Source: an uncultured Clostridia bacterium
GTDB lineage: Bacteria > Bacillota > Clostridia > Oscillospirales > Oscillospiraceae
DNA length: 32,596 nucleotides
Direction of reading: 5' to 3'
Assembly (NCBI GenBank): GCA_947164825.1
Contig: CAMUYE010000017.1
Coordinates: 1-32,596, forward strand
The position numbers and the translations under genes are program-made. The notes under the pieces were generated by a model. The model was not told the origin of the DNA. It was given only the letters and a program-made list of their open reading frames with translations, and did no database searches. How positions within the stretch are numbered: position 1 is the first letter of the stretch; the number at the start of each line of letters is the position of its first letter. Of the stretch, positions 16,749 through 25,396 are shown one piece after another.

Positions 16749-17591
16749 ATGAAAACCATTATCATCAACGCCAGTCCCCGGAAGAATTGGAACACGGCCC
16801 AGCTTTTGAAGGAGGCCCAGAGGGGCGCGGAATCCGTCGGCGCGGAAACCGAGTACGTCGACCTCTACGATCTCAGCTTCACCGGCTGCAGGAGCTGTCT
16901 GGCCTGCAAGCTCAAGAACGGCAGGCACCCCGGCTGCGCCTGGAAGGACGAGCTCTCCCCCCTGATCGACCGCATCCTGGAGGCGGACGAGCTCATCATC
17001 GGCACGCCCATCTACTGGGGCGAGCCCACGGCCCAGTTCCGGGCTCTCATGGAGCGGCTGCTGTTCTGCGTCACCCCCTATGAGAGAAGGAGCTACTTTG
17101 CCGGCAGCGTCAACGTGGGTCTGATCTACACCATGAACGCGCCGCGGAGCTATTACGAAAACACTCTGCGCCCCTATCTGGACGGGATCGAAGGGCTGTT
17201 CCGGAGCTTCCTGCACGGCGAAGTCCGCAGTTACGCCGCCTGCGACACCCTCCAGGTGCAGGACTATTCCCGATACGACATGGGGCTCTTTGACGAGGCC
17301 CAGAAGAAACAGCACCGGGAAGAACAGTTCCCCGCGGATCTGGCCGCCTGCTTCGAGCTCGGAAAGGCCGGAAAAGCGGCGGCCGAGCAGCCGAAAGGAG
17401 CTGCGGAGCCGGAAGGGGAGGGCGGCTATTTCATCACCGACGCCTGCATCGGCTGCGGCACCTGTGCGGACGCCTGCCCCGGCGGCTGCATCTCCACCGA
17501 CGACGTGCCCTGCGTGATCGACCAGACCCAGTGCCTGCGCTGCGGCACCTGCATGGACGCCTGCCCCGTCGGCGCCATCGAAAGCAGATGA
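16749..17591 (+). CDS. Flavodoxin-like NAD(P)H-dependent FMN reductase fused to a C-terminal 2x[4Fe-4S] ferredoxin domain
   Basis: IIINASPRKNWNTAQLLKEA, IIGTPIYWGEPTAQFRALMERL, then CIGCGTCADACPGGC and CLRCGTCMDACPVGA. Confidence 0.9.
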   Translation: MKTIIINASPRKNWNTAQLLKEAQRGAESVGAETEYVDLYDLSFTGCRSCLACKLKNGRHPGCAWKDELSPLIDRILEADELIIGTPIYWGEPTAQFRALMERLLFCVTPYERRSYFAGSVNVGLIYTMNAPRSYYENTLRPYLDGIEGLFRSFLHGEVRSYAACDTLQVQDYSRYDMGLFDEAQKKQHREEQFPADLAACFELGKAGKAAAEQPKGAAEPEGEGGYFITDACIGCGTCADACPGGCISTDDVPCVIDQTQCLRCGTCMDACPVGAIESR

Positions 17592-17707
17592 CCGGGTGAA
17601 GCCCGGGATCCCGCTGCGGCAGAGAAACCGACAGGGTATGATGCGGATTCCGCGCCGTCGACGGACGGAGAAAGCATACGGAACGACAGAAGAAAAGAGG
17701 AAACGGT

Positions 17708-18199
17708 ATGACAGGCTATATGGCGGAAATGCGGAAGCTGGTCGGACACCGGACGATCATCCAATGCGCGGCGAGCGTCATCTGCGTGGACGCTTCGGGA
17801 CGCGTCCTTCTCGGCAGGCGCTCCGACAACCATTTCTGGGGCTATTCCGGCGGAGCCGTGGAGATCGACGAGCCTGTGGAGCTCTGCGCGAAGCGGGAGC
17901 TGCTGGAGGAGATGGGGCTCACGGCGGAAACGCTGGAGTTCTTCTGCGTGAATTCCGGGCCGGAAGCCCATTATATTTATCCGAACGGAGACGAGGTCTC
18001 CAACTTTGAGATCGTGTATCTCTGCAGAGACTGGCACGGCGAACCCCAAGCGCGGGACGGCGAGATGGAGGAGCTGCGCTTCTTTGCCTGCCAGGAGATC
18101 GATCTTACGACGATCATGCCGCCGACCCGCGGCGTGATGGAGAAGTATCTCCGGGAAACCGGCAAGACAATGATACAGGAAAAGGAGCACCGGCCATGA
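17708..18199 (+). CDS. Nudix hydrolase
   Basis: Nudix box GGAVEIDEPVELCAKRELLEEMGL. Confidence 0.93.
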   Translation: MTGYMAEMRKLVGHRTIIQCAASVICVDASGRVLLGRRSDNHFWGYSGGAVEIDEPVELCAKRELLEEMGLTAETLEFFCVNSGPEAHYIYPNGDEVSNFEIVYLCRDWHGEPQARDGEMEELRFFACQEIDLTTIMPPTRGVMEKYLRETGKTMIQEKEHRP

Positions 18200-18705
18200 A
18201 ACACATCCTCATTCTCAACGGAGCCGGAAAGAAAAACGGCAACACCGCCGCCATGATCCGGGCCTTCTCGGAGGCGGCAAAGGAAAACGGCAATGAGATC
18301 AAAGAATTCTGGCTGCAGACCATGGACCTCCACGGCTGTCTGAACTGCGGCGGCTGCCACAGGAAAGAAAAGGGAAGTGCCGAACCCTGCGTCCAGAAAG
18401 ACGATATGTACCAGATCTATCCCGCCTTCCGGGAGGCCGAGGTGATCGTGTTCGCTTCCCCGGTCTACTGGTGGGACATCACGGGCACGCTGAAAACGGC
18501 CATCGACCGCCTGTACGCCCCGATGGTGACCGCCAGCGCCGGCAGCCCGAAGCAGATCGTCCTGCTGATGACATCCGGCGGTTCGCCCATCGACCACGTG
18601 CTGGACTGGTGTCAAAACCTGGAAAGCTGGCTGCATTGGAAGATCGTCGGCAGCGCCATGAACGACGTGGAAAAAGCAAAACAAATCGGAAAAAGCATTC
18701 GATAG
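18196..18705 (+). CDS. Flavodoxin family / NADPH-dependent FMN reductase
   Basis: ILILNGAGKKNGNTAAMIRAF, CLNCGGCHRKEKG, VFASPVYWWDITGTLKTAIDRL. Confidence 0.9.
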   Translation: MKHILILNGAGKKNGNTAAMIRAFSEAAKENGNEIKEFWLQTMDLHGCLNCGGCHRKEKGSAEPCVQKDDMYQIYPAFREAEVIVFASPVYWWDITGTLKTAIDRLYAPMVTASAGSPKQIVLLMTSGGSPIDHVLDWCQNLESWLHWKIVGSAMNDVEKAKQIGKSIR

Positions 18706-18716
18706 AGAGGCGCCGT

Positions 18717-19181
18717 ATGATCGAGCAAATCACAGACAAGGATCGGAAGGAGCAGATCGCCCGGCGTATTCTGCTGGCCCTGCCCGATTGGTTCGGCCTG
18801 CCGGAGAGCACGAAAGCGTACATCGAATCCAGCCGGGAGCTGCCCTTCTGGGCTGCCTTCGAGGACGGGAAGGCCGTTGGGTTTTTGACCTTGAAGGAGA
18901 CCGGGCCGAAGACCGTGGAGATCCACGTCATGGGGGTCCTGCCGGATCATCACCGGCGCGGGATCGGCGCTGGCCTGTGGGATGCGGCGAAAACATACGC
19001 CAAGGCCCAGGGGTACCTGTACGCCCAGGTGAAGACCGTGGCCTTCGGCCATTATCCGGAATACGACCGAACCAACGCGTTTTACCGCGCCATGGGCTTC
19101 GAAGAGCTGGAATGCTTTCCAACCCTGTGGGACGCCCGGAATCCCTGCCAGATCTATGTGCAGTACCTTGGAGGTGGATGA
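18717..19181 (+). CDS. GNAT family N-acetyltransferase
   Basis: VEIHVMGVLPDHHRRGIGAGLWDAAKTYAKAQG, NAFYRAMGFEEL. Confidence 0.88.
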   Translation: MIEQITDKDRKEQIARRILLALPDWFGLPESTKAYIESSRELPFWAAFEDGKAVGFLTLKETGPKTVEIHVMGVLPDHHRRGIGAGLWDAAKTYAKAQGYLYAQVKTVAFGHYPEYDRTNAFYRAMGFEELECFPTLWDARNPCQIYVQYLGGG

Positions 19182-19184
19182 GCA

Positions 19185-19295
19185 ATGGATAGCAGAACAG
19201 CCATCGTTTATTATTCCACGCATAGGATGTGCTTTTTAGAACACAGGGCATCCGGCAGAGAGGAACGGCAAAAGAACCATGAGAACGCTATTTGA
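19185..19295 (+). pseudogene. Flavodoxin N-terminal remnant
   Basis: ATG...MDSRTAIVYYSTHR matches the flavodoxin first strand, then frame degenerates (MCFLEHRASGREERQKNHENAI*). Confidence 0.5.
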
Positions 19296-19887
19296 GCTGG
19301 ACAAGCGGGACTACGGCGCCTGCACCCATTCCTTTATCCGCAATTCCGCCAGGAGCATCATCGTGCGGGACGGCAAAATCGCCATGGTCCACAGTCTGAA
19401 ATACGATTACTACAAATTCCCCGGGGGTGGCATCGAAAAGGACGAGGACCCGGTCCGGGCCTTGATCCGGGAGACCCGGGAGGAAGCCGGGCTGGTGATC
19501 ATTCCCGAGACAGTCCGGGAATACGGCTGCGTACATCGGATCCAGAAAAGCGACATCGATGAAACGGAACGCTTTATCCAGGACAACTTCTACTATTTGT
19601 GCGACGTGGAGGAAAACGCGGTCGCCCAGGAGCTGGATGGGTATGAGGCGGAGGAAAGCTATACGCTGGAGTACGTGGACCCGGCCACAGCCATCGCAAA
19701 AAACCGCGGCGTATCGGACAGCCCGTATAATCCGCTCATGTTTGAACGGGAGGCCCGGGTCCTGGAGCTTCTGATCGCGGAAGGAATCCTGCACGGCGGG
19801 CGGAGCCGGGGGTACGATACAGCGCCGGAAAACATGAACGACGTCCACTGGGCGCAGCTTTCAGAAGCGCTCCCGGCGGAAGAATAA
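19279..19887 (+). CDS. Nudix hydrolase (second copy, different subfamily)
   Basis: Nudix box GGGIEKDEDPVRALIRETREEAGLVI. Confidence 0.92.
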   Translation: MRTLFELDKRDYGACTHSFIRNSARSIIVRDGKIAMVHSLKYDYYKFPGGGIEKDEDPVRALIRETREEAGLVIIPETVREYGCVHRIQKSDIDETERFIQDNFYYLCDVEENAVAQELDGYEAEESYTLEYVDPATAIAKNRGVSDSPYNPLMFEREARVLELLIAEGILHGGRSRGYDTAPENMNDVHWAQLSEALPAEE

Positions 19888-19905
19888 AGAAAAGAGGAAA
19901 CGAAT

Positions 19906-20109
19906 ATGGCAAAAGAAGAACGATTCGAAAAGCTCTATTCACAGGGTACGCTGAATGTCACCGAGATCTGGGTGGACAAAGAAACCGGCGTCAATTACGT
20001 GTTTCACGCGGGCGGCTATGCCGGCGGCTTGACGCCGCTTCTGGATCGGGAGGGAAAGCCGGTCGTCTCGCCGGTCCTGAACGGTTCGCTTTCGACGCGG
20101 AACAAGTGA
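19906..20109 (+). CDS. DUF6440-like small protein
   Basis: RFEKLYSQGTLNVTEIWVDKETGVNYVFHAGGYAGGLTPLLDREGKPVV; family recalled, not searched. Confidence 0.7.
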   Translation: MAKEERFEKLYSQGTLNVTEIWVDKETGVNYVFHAGGYAGGLTPLLDREGKPVVSPVLNGSLSTRNK

Positions 20110-20158
20110 ATGCGCTTGGAGCGAAGGAACGGTATTTCTGAAAGAACGGAGTAGTTCT

Positions 20159-20569
20159 ATGATCCAACCGATTGTAAAAGACCCGATTTTTCTCGGGCGG
20201 AAATCCAGAGAGGCCACGGCGGAGGACCTGCCGATCGCGCAGGATCTGCTGGACACGCTGGCAGCCCACAAGGACGGCTGCGTGGGCATGGCGGCGAACA
20301 TGATCGGCCAGACCGTGCGGATTATCGCCTTCGACAACGAGGGAAGCTGCATGGTCATGCTCAACCCGGAGATCGTCAAGTGCGCCGGGCAGTATGAGAC
20401 GGAAGAGGGCTGTCTCTCTCTCGAAGGCGTCCGAAAGACAAAACGCTATCGCTCGATCAAGGTGCGATATCAGAATGAAAAGCTGCAGATCCGCCTCAAA
20501 ACCTTCACCGGCTGGACCGCGCAGATTATCCAGCATGAGATCGACCACTGTAACGGCATTCTGATTTGA
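20159..20569 (+). CDS. Peptide deformylase (divergent)
   Basis: GCVGMAANMIG, EEGCLSL, QHEIDHCNG; metal-binding motifs intact. Confidence 0.88.
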   Translation: MIQPIVKDPIFLGRKSREATAEDLPIAQDLLDTLAAHKDGCVGMAANMIGQTVRIIAFDNEGSCMVMLNPEIVKCAGQYETEEGCLSLEGVRKTKRYRSIKVRYQNEKLQIRLKTFTGWTAQIIQHEIDHCNGILI

Positions 20570-20583
20570 CGGGGAGAGAAGAT

Positions 20584-21174
20584 ATGAATGACCTGCAGCT
20601 TTATATTCCCAAGCCGGAGGACGGCAGAGAAAACGGCATTGTACAACTGGAACTGACGCGGGAGGAGATCATGACGGAGCATCCGATCCTCGTGGAAGAG
20701 ATCGGCGCGGCGTCCATCCCGCAGGTCGCGCCGCTGGTCGCGCAATTCCGCGTGACCTTAAAAGCATTCAAGGGAATCCACGCAAGCCCCGACGCGGAAG
20801 CGGGAGCTGAGGAGTTAAAGGAATACCTCGACGCGGGCTTCCCGGTCTATGCGGCCCGCAGCGGGGACAGGTACTGCGGCTATCTGGTCTGCCGGGTCGA
20901 CGCGCCCTGCGTCTGGGTGGAGTCGATTTACGTCCTTCCGGAATGCAGAAGGCAGGGCGTCGGCGCGGCACTGTTTCAGAAGGCCGAAGCGCTCGCATCG
21001 AGCTATGGCGAGGACACGGTCTACAATTACGTCCATCCCAACAACGACCGAATGATCGCGTTCCTGAAATCGCGGGGTTACAACGTCCTGAACCTGATCG
21101 AGATCCGCAAGGCATACCCGGGCGAAACGCTGACGACGCAAATTCAGGTGGCAAACCATACGTTTGATTATTGA
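20584..21174 (+). CDS. GNAT family N-acetyltransferase
   Basis: VESIYVLPECRRQGVGAALFQKAEALASSYG; start at MNDLQLYIP. Confidence 0.88.
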   Translation: MNDLQLYIPKPEDGRENGIVQLELTREEIMTEHPILVEEIGAASIPQVAPLVAQFRVTLKAFKGIHASPDAEAGAEELKEYLDAGFPVYAARSGDRYCGYLVCRVDAPCVWVESIYVLPECRRQGVGAALFQKAEALASSYGEDTVYNYVHPNNDRMIAFLKSRGYNVLNLIEIRKAYPGETLTTQIQVANHTFDY

Positions 21175-21195
21175 GCAGCTCCGGGAGGCAAACAA

Positions 21196-21651
21196 ATGAT
21201 CCGACTCACAGAGATCACAGAAGAGAATTGGCTCACCGCGGCGTCCCTTTCGGTGAAGGAAGAACAGAAGCGCTTTCTTGCGCCTGCCGTCGGGATCCTG
21301 GCCAGAGGCTACGTGTATCGCAGCTGCAACGCCAGAGTGCGCGTCATCGAGAACGACGGCACGATCGTCGGTCTTGCGCTCGTCCGGGAGTTCACCGACG
21401 AGCCGCTGGGCTACGATCTGCAGCAGTTTATGATCGACGAAAATTATCAGGGAAAGGGCTACGGCTCGGCGGCGCTTGCGCTGATCCTGGAGGAGCTGCG
21501 CACGGAAGGACGCTTTGACCACGTGGAGGTCTGCGTCAAAAAGGACGACGCCCCAGCGATCCGCCTGTATGAAAAGCACGGCTTCACCGACTCCGGCTAC
21601 GTCGATCCGGATGCCCCGGATTCTGTGAACCTGATCTGTCAACTGAGGTGA
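21196..21651 (+). CDS. GNAT family N-acetyltransferase
   Basis: QFMIDENYQGKGYGSAALALILEEL, AIRLYEKHGFTDSGY. Confidence 0.9.
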   Translation: MIRLTEITEENWLTAASLSVKEEQKRFLAPAVGILARGYVYRSCNARVRVIENDGTIVGLALVREFTDEPLGYDLQQFMIDENYQGKGYGSAALALILEELRTEGRFDHVEVCVKKDDAPAIRLYEKHGFTDSGYVDPDAPDSVNLICQLR

Positions 21652-21666
21652 CCGAGGGGGATACCT

Positions 21667-22014
21667 ATGGATGATCGAACAGAAAACCTGACCCTTCATT
21701 TTGTCACAGAGGACGATCTGGCAGAAGTCGCCCGAACCTGGCCCGCTGATCATCATCCGCTTTCCGAGGCGGAAGCGCGGGAAGCGATCGCCTATATGCG
21801 CGAGAATTACAAAAGGAATACGAAGGGCTGGATCCGTCACATCTGCCTCGCGGTGTGCCGGGAGAAGCGGCCCGGTACCATCATGGGCTGGTGCGGGCTC
21901 GACGGCAGCCGCAATCCGGCCGAGCCTGAAATTTTCATCCTACTGGATGAAGCATACCGCAACCGGGGATGGATGGGAGATCTCTGCTCTGACGTCGAAT
22001 TCATTTGCACATGA
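21667..22014 (+). pseudogene. Truncated GNAT N-acetyltransferase
   Basis: Starts like RimJ/RimL-type GNAT and ends right after ILLDEAYRNRG, where the acetyl-CoA-binding (R/Q)xxGxG/A loop and remainder should follow. Confidence 0.65.
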
Positions 22015-22036
22015 TTGTACCAAGGGAGGATTTGAT

Positions 22037-22513
22037 ATGTTTCGGAAGATGATCCGCGCAAAGCAGCAGCTCACGCGGGAGGAATGCATCGAGATTTTGA
22101 AGACGGAAAAGCGGGGCGTGCTGTCGGTGCTGGGCGACGACGGCTATCCCTACGGGATGCCGCTGAACCACTATTACAACGAGGCCGACGGGAAGCTCTA
22201 CTTTCACAGCGGCAAGCTGGGCCACAAGATCGACGCCCTGCGGGCAAATGAAAAGGCCTCCTTCTGCGTCCTGGACGAGGGACGCCGGGAGGCGGACGAG
22301 TGGGCCCTGCGTTTTCGCAGCGTGATTGTCTTTGGCAGGGTGGAATTCGTGGAGGACCGGGAAACGATCTATGGGATCTCCGCGAAGCTCTCCCGGAAGT
22401 TCACCGACGACGAGGCCTATATCGCCGACGAGATCCGCCGCGTGGGGCCCGCGACCTGTATGTTCGCCCTCACGCCGGAGCATCTCACCGGCAAACGGAT
22501 CCGGGAGGCGTAA
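22037..22513 (+). CDS. Pyridoxamine 5'-phosphate oxidase family (NimA-like) flavoprotein
   Basis: RGVLSVLGDDGYPYGMPLNHYYNEADGKLYFHSGKLGHKIDALRANEKASFCVLDEG. Confidence 0.9.
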   Translation: MFRKMIRAKQQLTREECIEILKTEKRGVLSVLGDDGYPYGMPLNHYYNEADGKLYFHSGKLGHKIDALRANEKASFCVLDEGRREADEWALRFRSVIVFGRVEFVEDRETIYGISAKLSRKFTDDEAYIADEIRRVGPATCMFALTPEHLTGKRIREA

Positions 22514-22518
22514 CGACT

Positions 22519-23154
22519 ATGATCCGGGAAAATAATAACGGGAAGAAAGCCGCGGACGAGAAAACCGCCGCGGACGGCAGCAGCCATGAATATGTCGATC
22601 TTGGGCTCTCCGTAAAGTGGGCCGCGATGAATCTCGGCGCCGAAAAGATCAGCGATCGCGGCGGTTATTTCGCGTGGGGCGAGACGGCGCAGAAGGACGA
22701 TTATACTTGGAGCGCCTATCGGCACGGCGATTCCGCGGATACCCTGACGAAATACAACTTCACGGATCACAGGCTCACGCTGGAAGCGGCCGACGACGCG
22801 GCCGCCGTGAGCTGGGGCGGCGCCTGGCGCATGCCCACCGGCGCGGAATGGGAAGAGCTCTGCGACAAGAGAAACTGCAATTGGGAATGGACGAGCGTGG
22901 ACAACGTGCCGGGCTGCAGGATCACCGGCAAAAAGCCGGGCTATACGGACAGAAGCATCTTCCTCCCGGCCGCCGGGTATTTCCGGGCGCACGCCGTCGA
23001 AGGCGCGGATTCGTCCGGCTACTACTGGTCGTCCACCCGCAACAGGCCCTTTGAGGACCGGGCGATCTGTCTTTTTTTCATCCCGACCTTCATCGGCATC
23101 GGCAACAACGGCTTCCGCAACGGCGGCTTCACGATCCGGCCGGTTATGGAATAG
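22519..23154 (+). CDS. FISUMP / fibrobacter-paralogous-domain-like protein
   Basis: HEYVDLGLSVKWAAMNLGA...YFAWGETAQKDDYTWSAYRH...WRMPTGAEWEEL...SSGYYWSSTRN...FTIRPV, typical of Bacteroidetes-type repeats; no signal peptide. Confidence 0.8.
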   Translation: MIRENNNGKKAADEKTAADGSSHEYVDLGLSVKWAAMNLGAEKISDRGGYFAWGETAQKDDYTWSAYRHGDSADTLTKYNFTDHRLTLEAADDAAAVSWGGAWRMPTGAEWEELCDKRNCNWEWTSVDNVPGCRITGKKPGYTDRSIFLPAAGYFRAHAVEGADSSGYYWSSTRNRPFEDRAICLFFIPTFIGIGNNGFRNGGFTIRPVME

Positions 23155-23245
23155 ATAGAAAGAAACACCACAATACGCCTGCGCAATTGGAGCAGATACA
23201 AAAGCCGCGTCCTGCGCTATTTCGGAAGAAAGTCGGGGAGATGAT

Positions 23246-23971
23246 ATGAAGCTGCTTATCATTCGGCATGCCGATCCGGACTATGCTGTGGATTCCTTGA
23301 CGCCGGCAGGATGGCGGGAGGCCGCGCTCCTGGCCGACCGGCTGGAAAACACTGCGATCACAAAAATCTATTGCTCCCCCTTGGGGCGGGCGAAGGATAC
23401 CGCGTCGCTTACCCTGCGGCGCAAGGGTATGGAGGCGACGGAACTGGACTGGCTTCGGGAGTTCTCGCCGCGCATGACCGATCCGGATACGGGACGGGAG
23501 CGTGTTTGCTGGGACTGGCTTCCGCAGCGCTGGACGCAGGAGCCGGCATATTATGACCGAAACCTCTGGTGCCATACGCCTGCGATGGAGGCCATCGGCG
23601 TACCGGAGGAATACGCCCGGGTGTGCAAAGGCCTGGACGAGCTTCTTGCACGGCATGGCTATCTTCGGGAAGGAGAGCTCTACCGCGCTGTCCGCCCGAA
23701 CCGGGATACGGTGGCGCTGTTCTGCCACCTGGGCGTGGAGTGCGTCCTGCTGGCCCATCTGATCGGGGCCTCTCCGATGGTGCTCTGGCACGGGCTGTGT
23801 CCCCGCAGCTCCTCGGTCACGACGGTCTTCACAGAGGAACGGCGCGCAGGCATCGCTTCCTTCCGGATCAGCGCCATGGGCGACACGGCCCACCTTTATG
23901 CGGCCGGCGTGGAGCCAAGCTTTGCTGCCCGGTTCTGCGAAACCTATGATTCCGAGGAACGGCATGATTGA
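23246..23971 (+). CDS. Histidine phosphatase (phosphoglycerate mutase-like) family protein
   Basis: LLIIRHADPDYAVDSLTPAGWREAALLADRL, IYCSPLGRAKDTASL, VALFCHLGVECVLLAHL. Confidence 0.9.
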   Translation: MKLLIIRHADPDYAVDSLTPAGWREAALLADRLENTAITKIYCSPLGRAKDTASLTLRRKGMEATELDWLREFSPRMTDPDTGRERVCWDWLPQRWTQEPAYYDRNLWCHTPAMEAIGVPEEYARVCKGLDELLARHGYLREGELYRAVRPNRDTVALFCHLGVECVLLAHLIGASPMVLWHGLCPRSSSVTTVFTEERRAGIASFRISAMGDTAHLYAAGVEPSFAARFCETYDSEERHD

Positions 23972-24085
23972 ACCGCAGCCGGATATGAGCTGAAAGAAAC
24001 AACGCGGATGACTGACCGCGGATGGAAGCATTGGAGATGAGGGAATAATCTATGAACCATTAATTAACCGTATCAGGAACAAAAT

Positions 24086-24120
24086 GGGAGGCTGCGCGTC
24101 AAATTGAAGCGCAGCCTCCC
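24086..24120. terminator. Strong hairpin upstream of the 62-63-aa ORF
   Basis: GGGAGGCTGCGC / GCGCAGCCTCCC, perfect 12-bp arms, 11-nt loop; no downstream T tract on the plus strand. Confidence 0.5.
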
Positions 24121-24152
24121 TGGAAACCAAACGACCTGCGAAAGGAGACAAC

Positions 24153-24344
24153 ATGGAAAAATTTATCCCCTACGAGAAGCTCTCGAAAAAGAAGCGGCGA
24201 GAGCTGAACGCCGCCCGCCGCGGTACCTGGACCATCAACCCGGTGACCCGCAAGCCCGCGAACCCCAAAGCCTATAACCGCAAAACGGCACGGAAATGGA
24301 AGGACGATTCCAACTCCGTGCCGTTTTCTATTATTTCTTCATGA
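24153..24344 (+). CDS. Small basic conserved-looking hypothetical protein
   Basis: MEKFIPYEKLSKKKRRELNAARRGTWTINPVTRKPANPKAYNRKTARKWKDD; RBS GAAAGGAG. Confidence 0.75.
   Translation: MEKFIPYEKLSKKKRRELNAARRGTWTINPVTRKPANPKAYNRKTARKWKDDSNSVPFSIISS
24282..24327. terminator. Bidirectional terminator-like inverted repeat inside the CDS 3' end
   Basis: AAAACGGCACGG (24282-24293) / CCGTGCCGTTTT (24316-24327), with nested TGGAA/TTCCA. Confidence 0.75.
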
Positions 24345-24903
24345 GTGCGGCGCCGGCGTTCCATGCCTTGCCGACCTGCTCGCCGGTCACATAGTAGCCG
24401 TTCTGGAACTGATCGAACATCAGAGCATTCAGCTTCGCGGGATCGACCTTGCCGTTCTCGCCCAGGACTGCTTCCTCGGCCTTTACGTTGACGATCTTGC
24501 CCACGATGCCGTCCACATAGTCAGTGTGAAGGAATTCCAGCAGCTCGCATTCCATCACCACCGGGAATTCTTCGATGATCGGCGCGTGGACCTTGTCGCT
24601 CTTGACCGCGTGATAGCCGGTACGCTCGAATTTGTCATTGATCCTGTTGCCGGACGCGATGCCGAAGAAGTCGGCGACGTCCATGTGCGCCCTGTCTGCC
24701 AGGGCCACGGTAAAGGCTTTGCTGGCCTTGATGTTGAGCCAGGTGCGCTTGCCCTTTCCGATAAAGAGGATGATCTTGTCGTCGTCGCAGATCTGCCCCC
24801 ACGCCACGTTCATGACGTTGACCTTTTCGTTTTCATCATACGCCGCCACCATCAGCACCGGCATGGGGTAAACCGCCTGCACCAGTCCTAAATCCTTTTT
24901 CAT
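24331..24903 (-). CDS. Flavin reductase (FMN-binding split-barrel) family protein
   Basis: YPMPVLMVAAYDENEKVNVMNVAWGQICDDDKIILFIGKGKRTWLNIKASKAFTVALAD. Confidence 0.9.
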   Translation of the reverse strand: MKKDLGLVQAVYPMPVLMVAAYDENEKVNVMNVAWGQICDDDKIILFIGKGKRTWLNIKASKAFTVALADRAHMDVADFFGIASGNRINDKFERTGYHAVKSDKVHAPIIEEFPVVMECELLEFLHTDYVDGIVGKIVNVKAEEAVLGENGKVDPAKLNALMFDQFQNGYYVTGEQVGKAWNAGAALMKK

Positions 24904-24959
24904 GCAGAAATCTCCTTTCGGAGCAAAGCATATTGACTTTCCGCTTCGCTCATACTACA

Positions 24960-24987
24960 ATTATACCCGGCGTCAGCAAATAATCAA
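24960..24987 (-). promoter_or_regulatory. Promoter of the flavin reductase gene
   Basis: Minus strand TTGATT (24987-24982), 16-bp spacer, TATAAT (24965-24960). Confidence 0.6.
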
Positions 24988-25029
24988 GTACGCACATTCA
25001 GGTTATATACTTACCCGGAGGAAAGCGTT

Positions 25030-25362
25030 ATGTCTGTGGACTGTATTGCGAATCACAAGCTGGAGGATACCGGCTTCAACTATACGATGTCTCTGATCCA
25101 GGGCAAATACAAGATGTTCATTCTTTATACGCTGGGCTGTTATAAAGTCGTCCGCTTCAACGAGATGAAAAAATACATCGGGGAGATTTCCGATAAGACG
25201 CTGAGCAGCACGCTCAAGGAGCTGGAAGCCGACGGATTGATCCGCCGCAGGGAATATCCGCAGATCCCGCCGAAGGTGGAATACAGCCTTTCTGAAAAAG
25301 GCAAATCTCTGATCCCAATCCTGGACGAGATGTGCGATTGGGGAGAAGCCCACAGGGCGTAA
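25030..25362 (+). CDS. HxlR-type winged-helix transcriptional regulator, divergent to flavin reductase
   Basis: LIQGKYKMFILYTLG...VRFNEMKKYIGEISDKTLSSTLKELEADGLIRRREYPQIPPKVEYSLSEKG. Confidence 0.93.
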   Translation: MSVDCIANHKLEDTGFNYTMSLIQGKYKMFILYTLGCYKVVRFNEMKKYIGEISDKTLSSTLKELEADGLIRRREYPQIPPKVEYSLSEKGKSLIPILDEMCDWGEAHRA

Positions 25363-25396
25363 CGGAGGGTACACGAAAGGCGTCTGTTCCTTCGCT

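Noticed and set aside
15679-17591. Single long fusion ORFs 15679-16686 and 15972-17591
   Set aside because: They merely join separate genes in frame; the real starts of the CAT-like and flavodoxin-fusion genes are at 16015 and 16749 with proper SDs.
22037-22513. 5-nitroimidazole resistance (nim) gene
   Set aside because: NimA-like PNPOx family is clear, but the resistance phenotype is not inferable from family membership alone.
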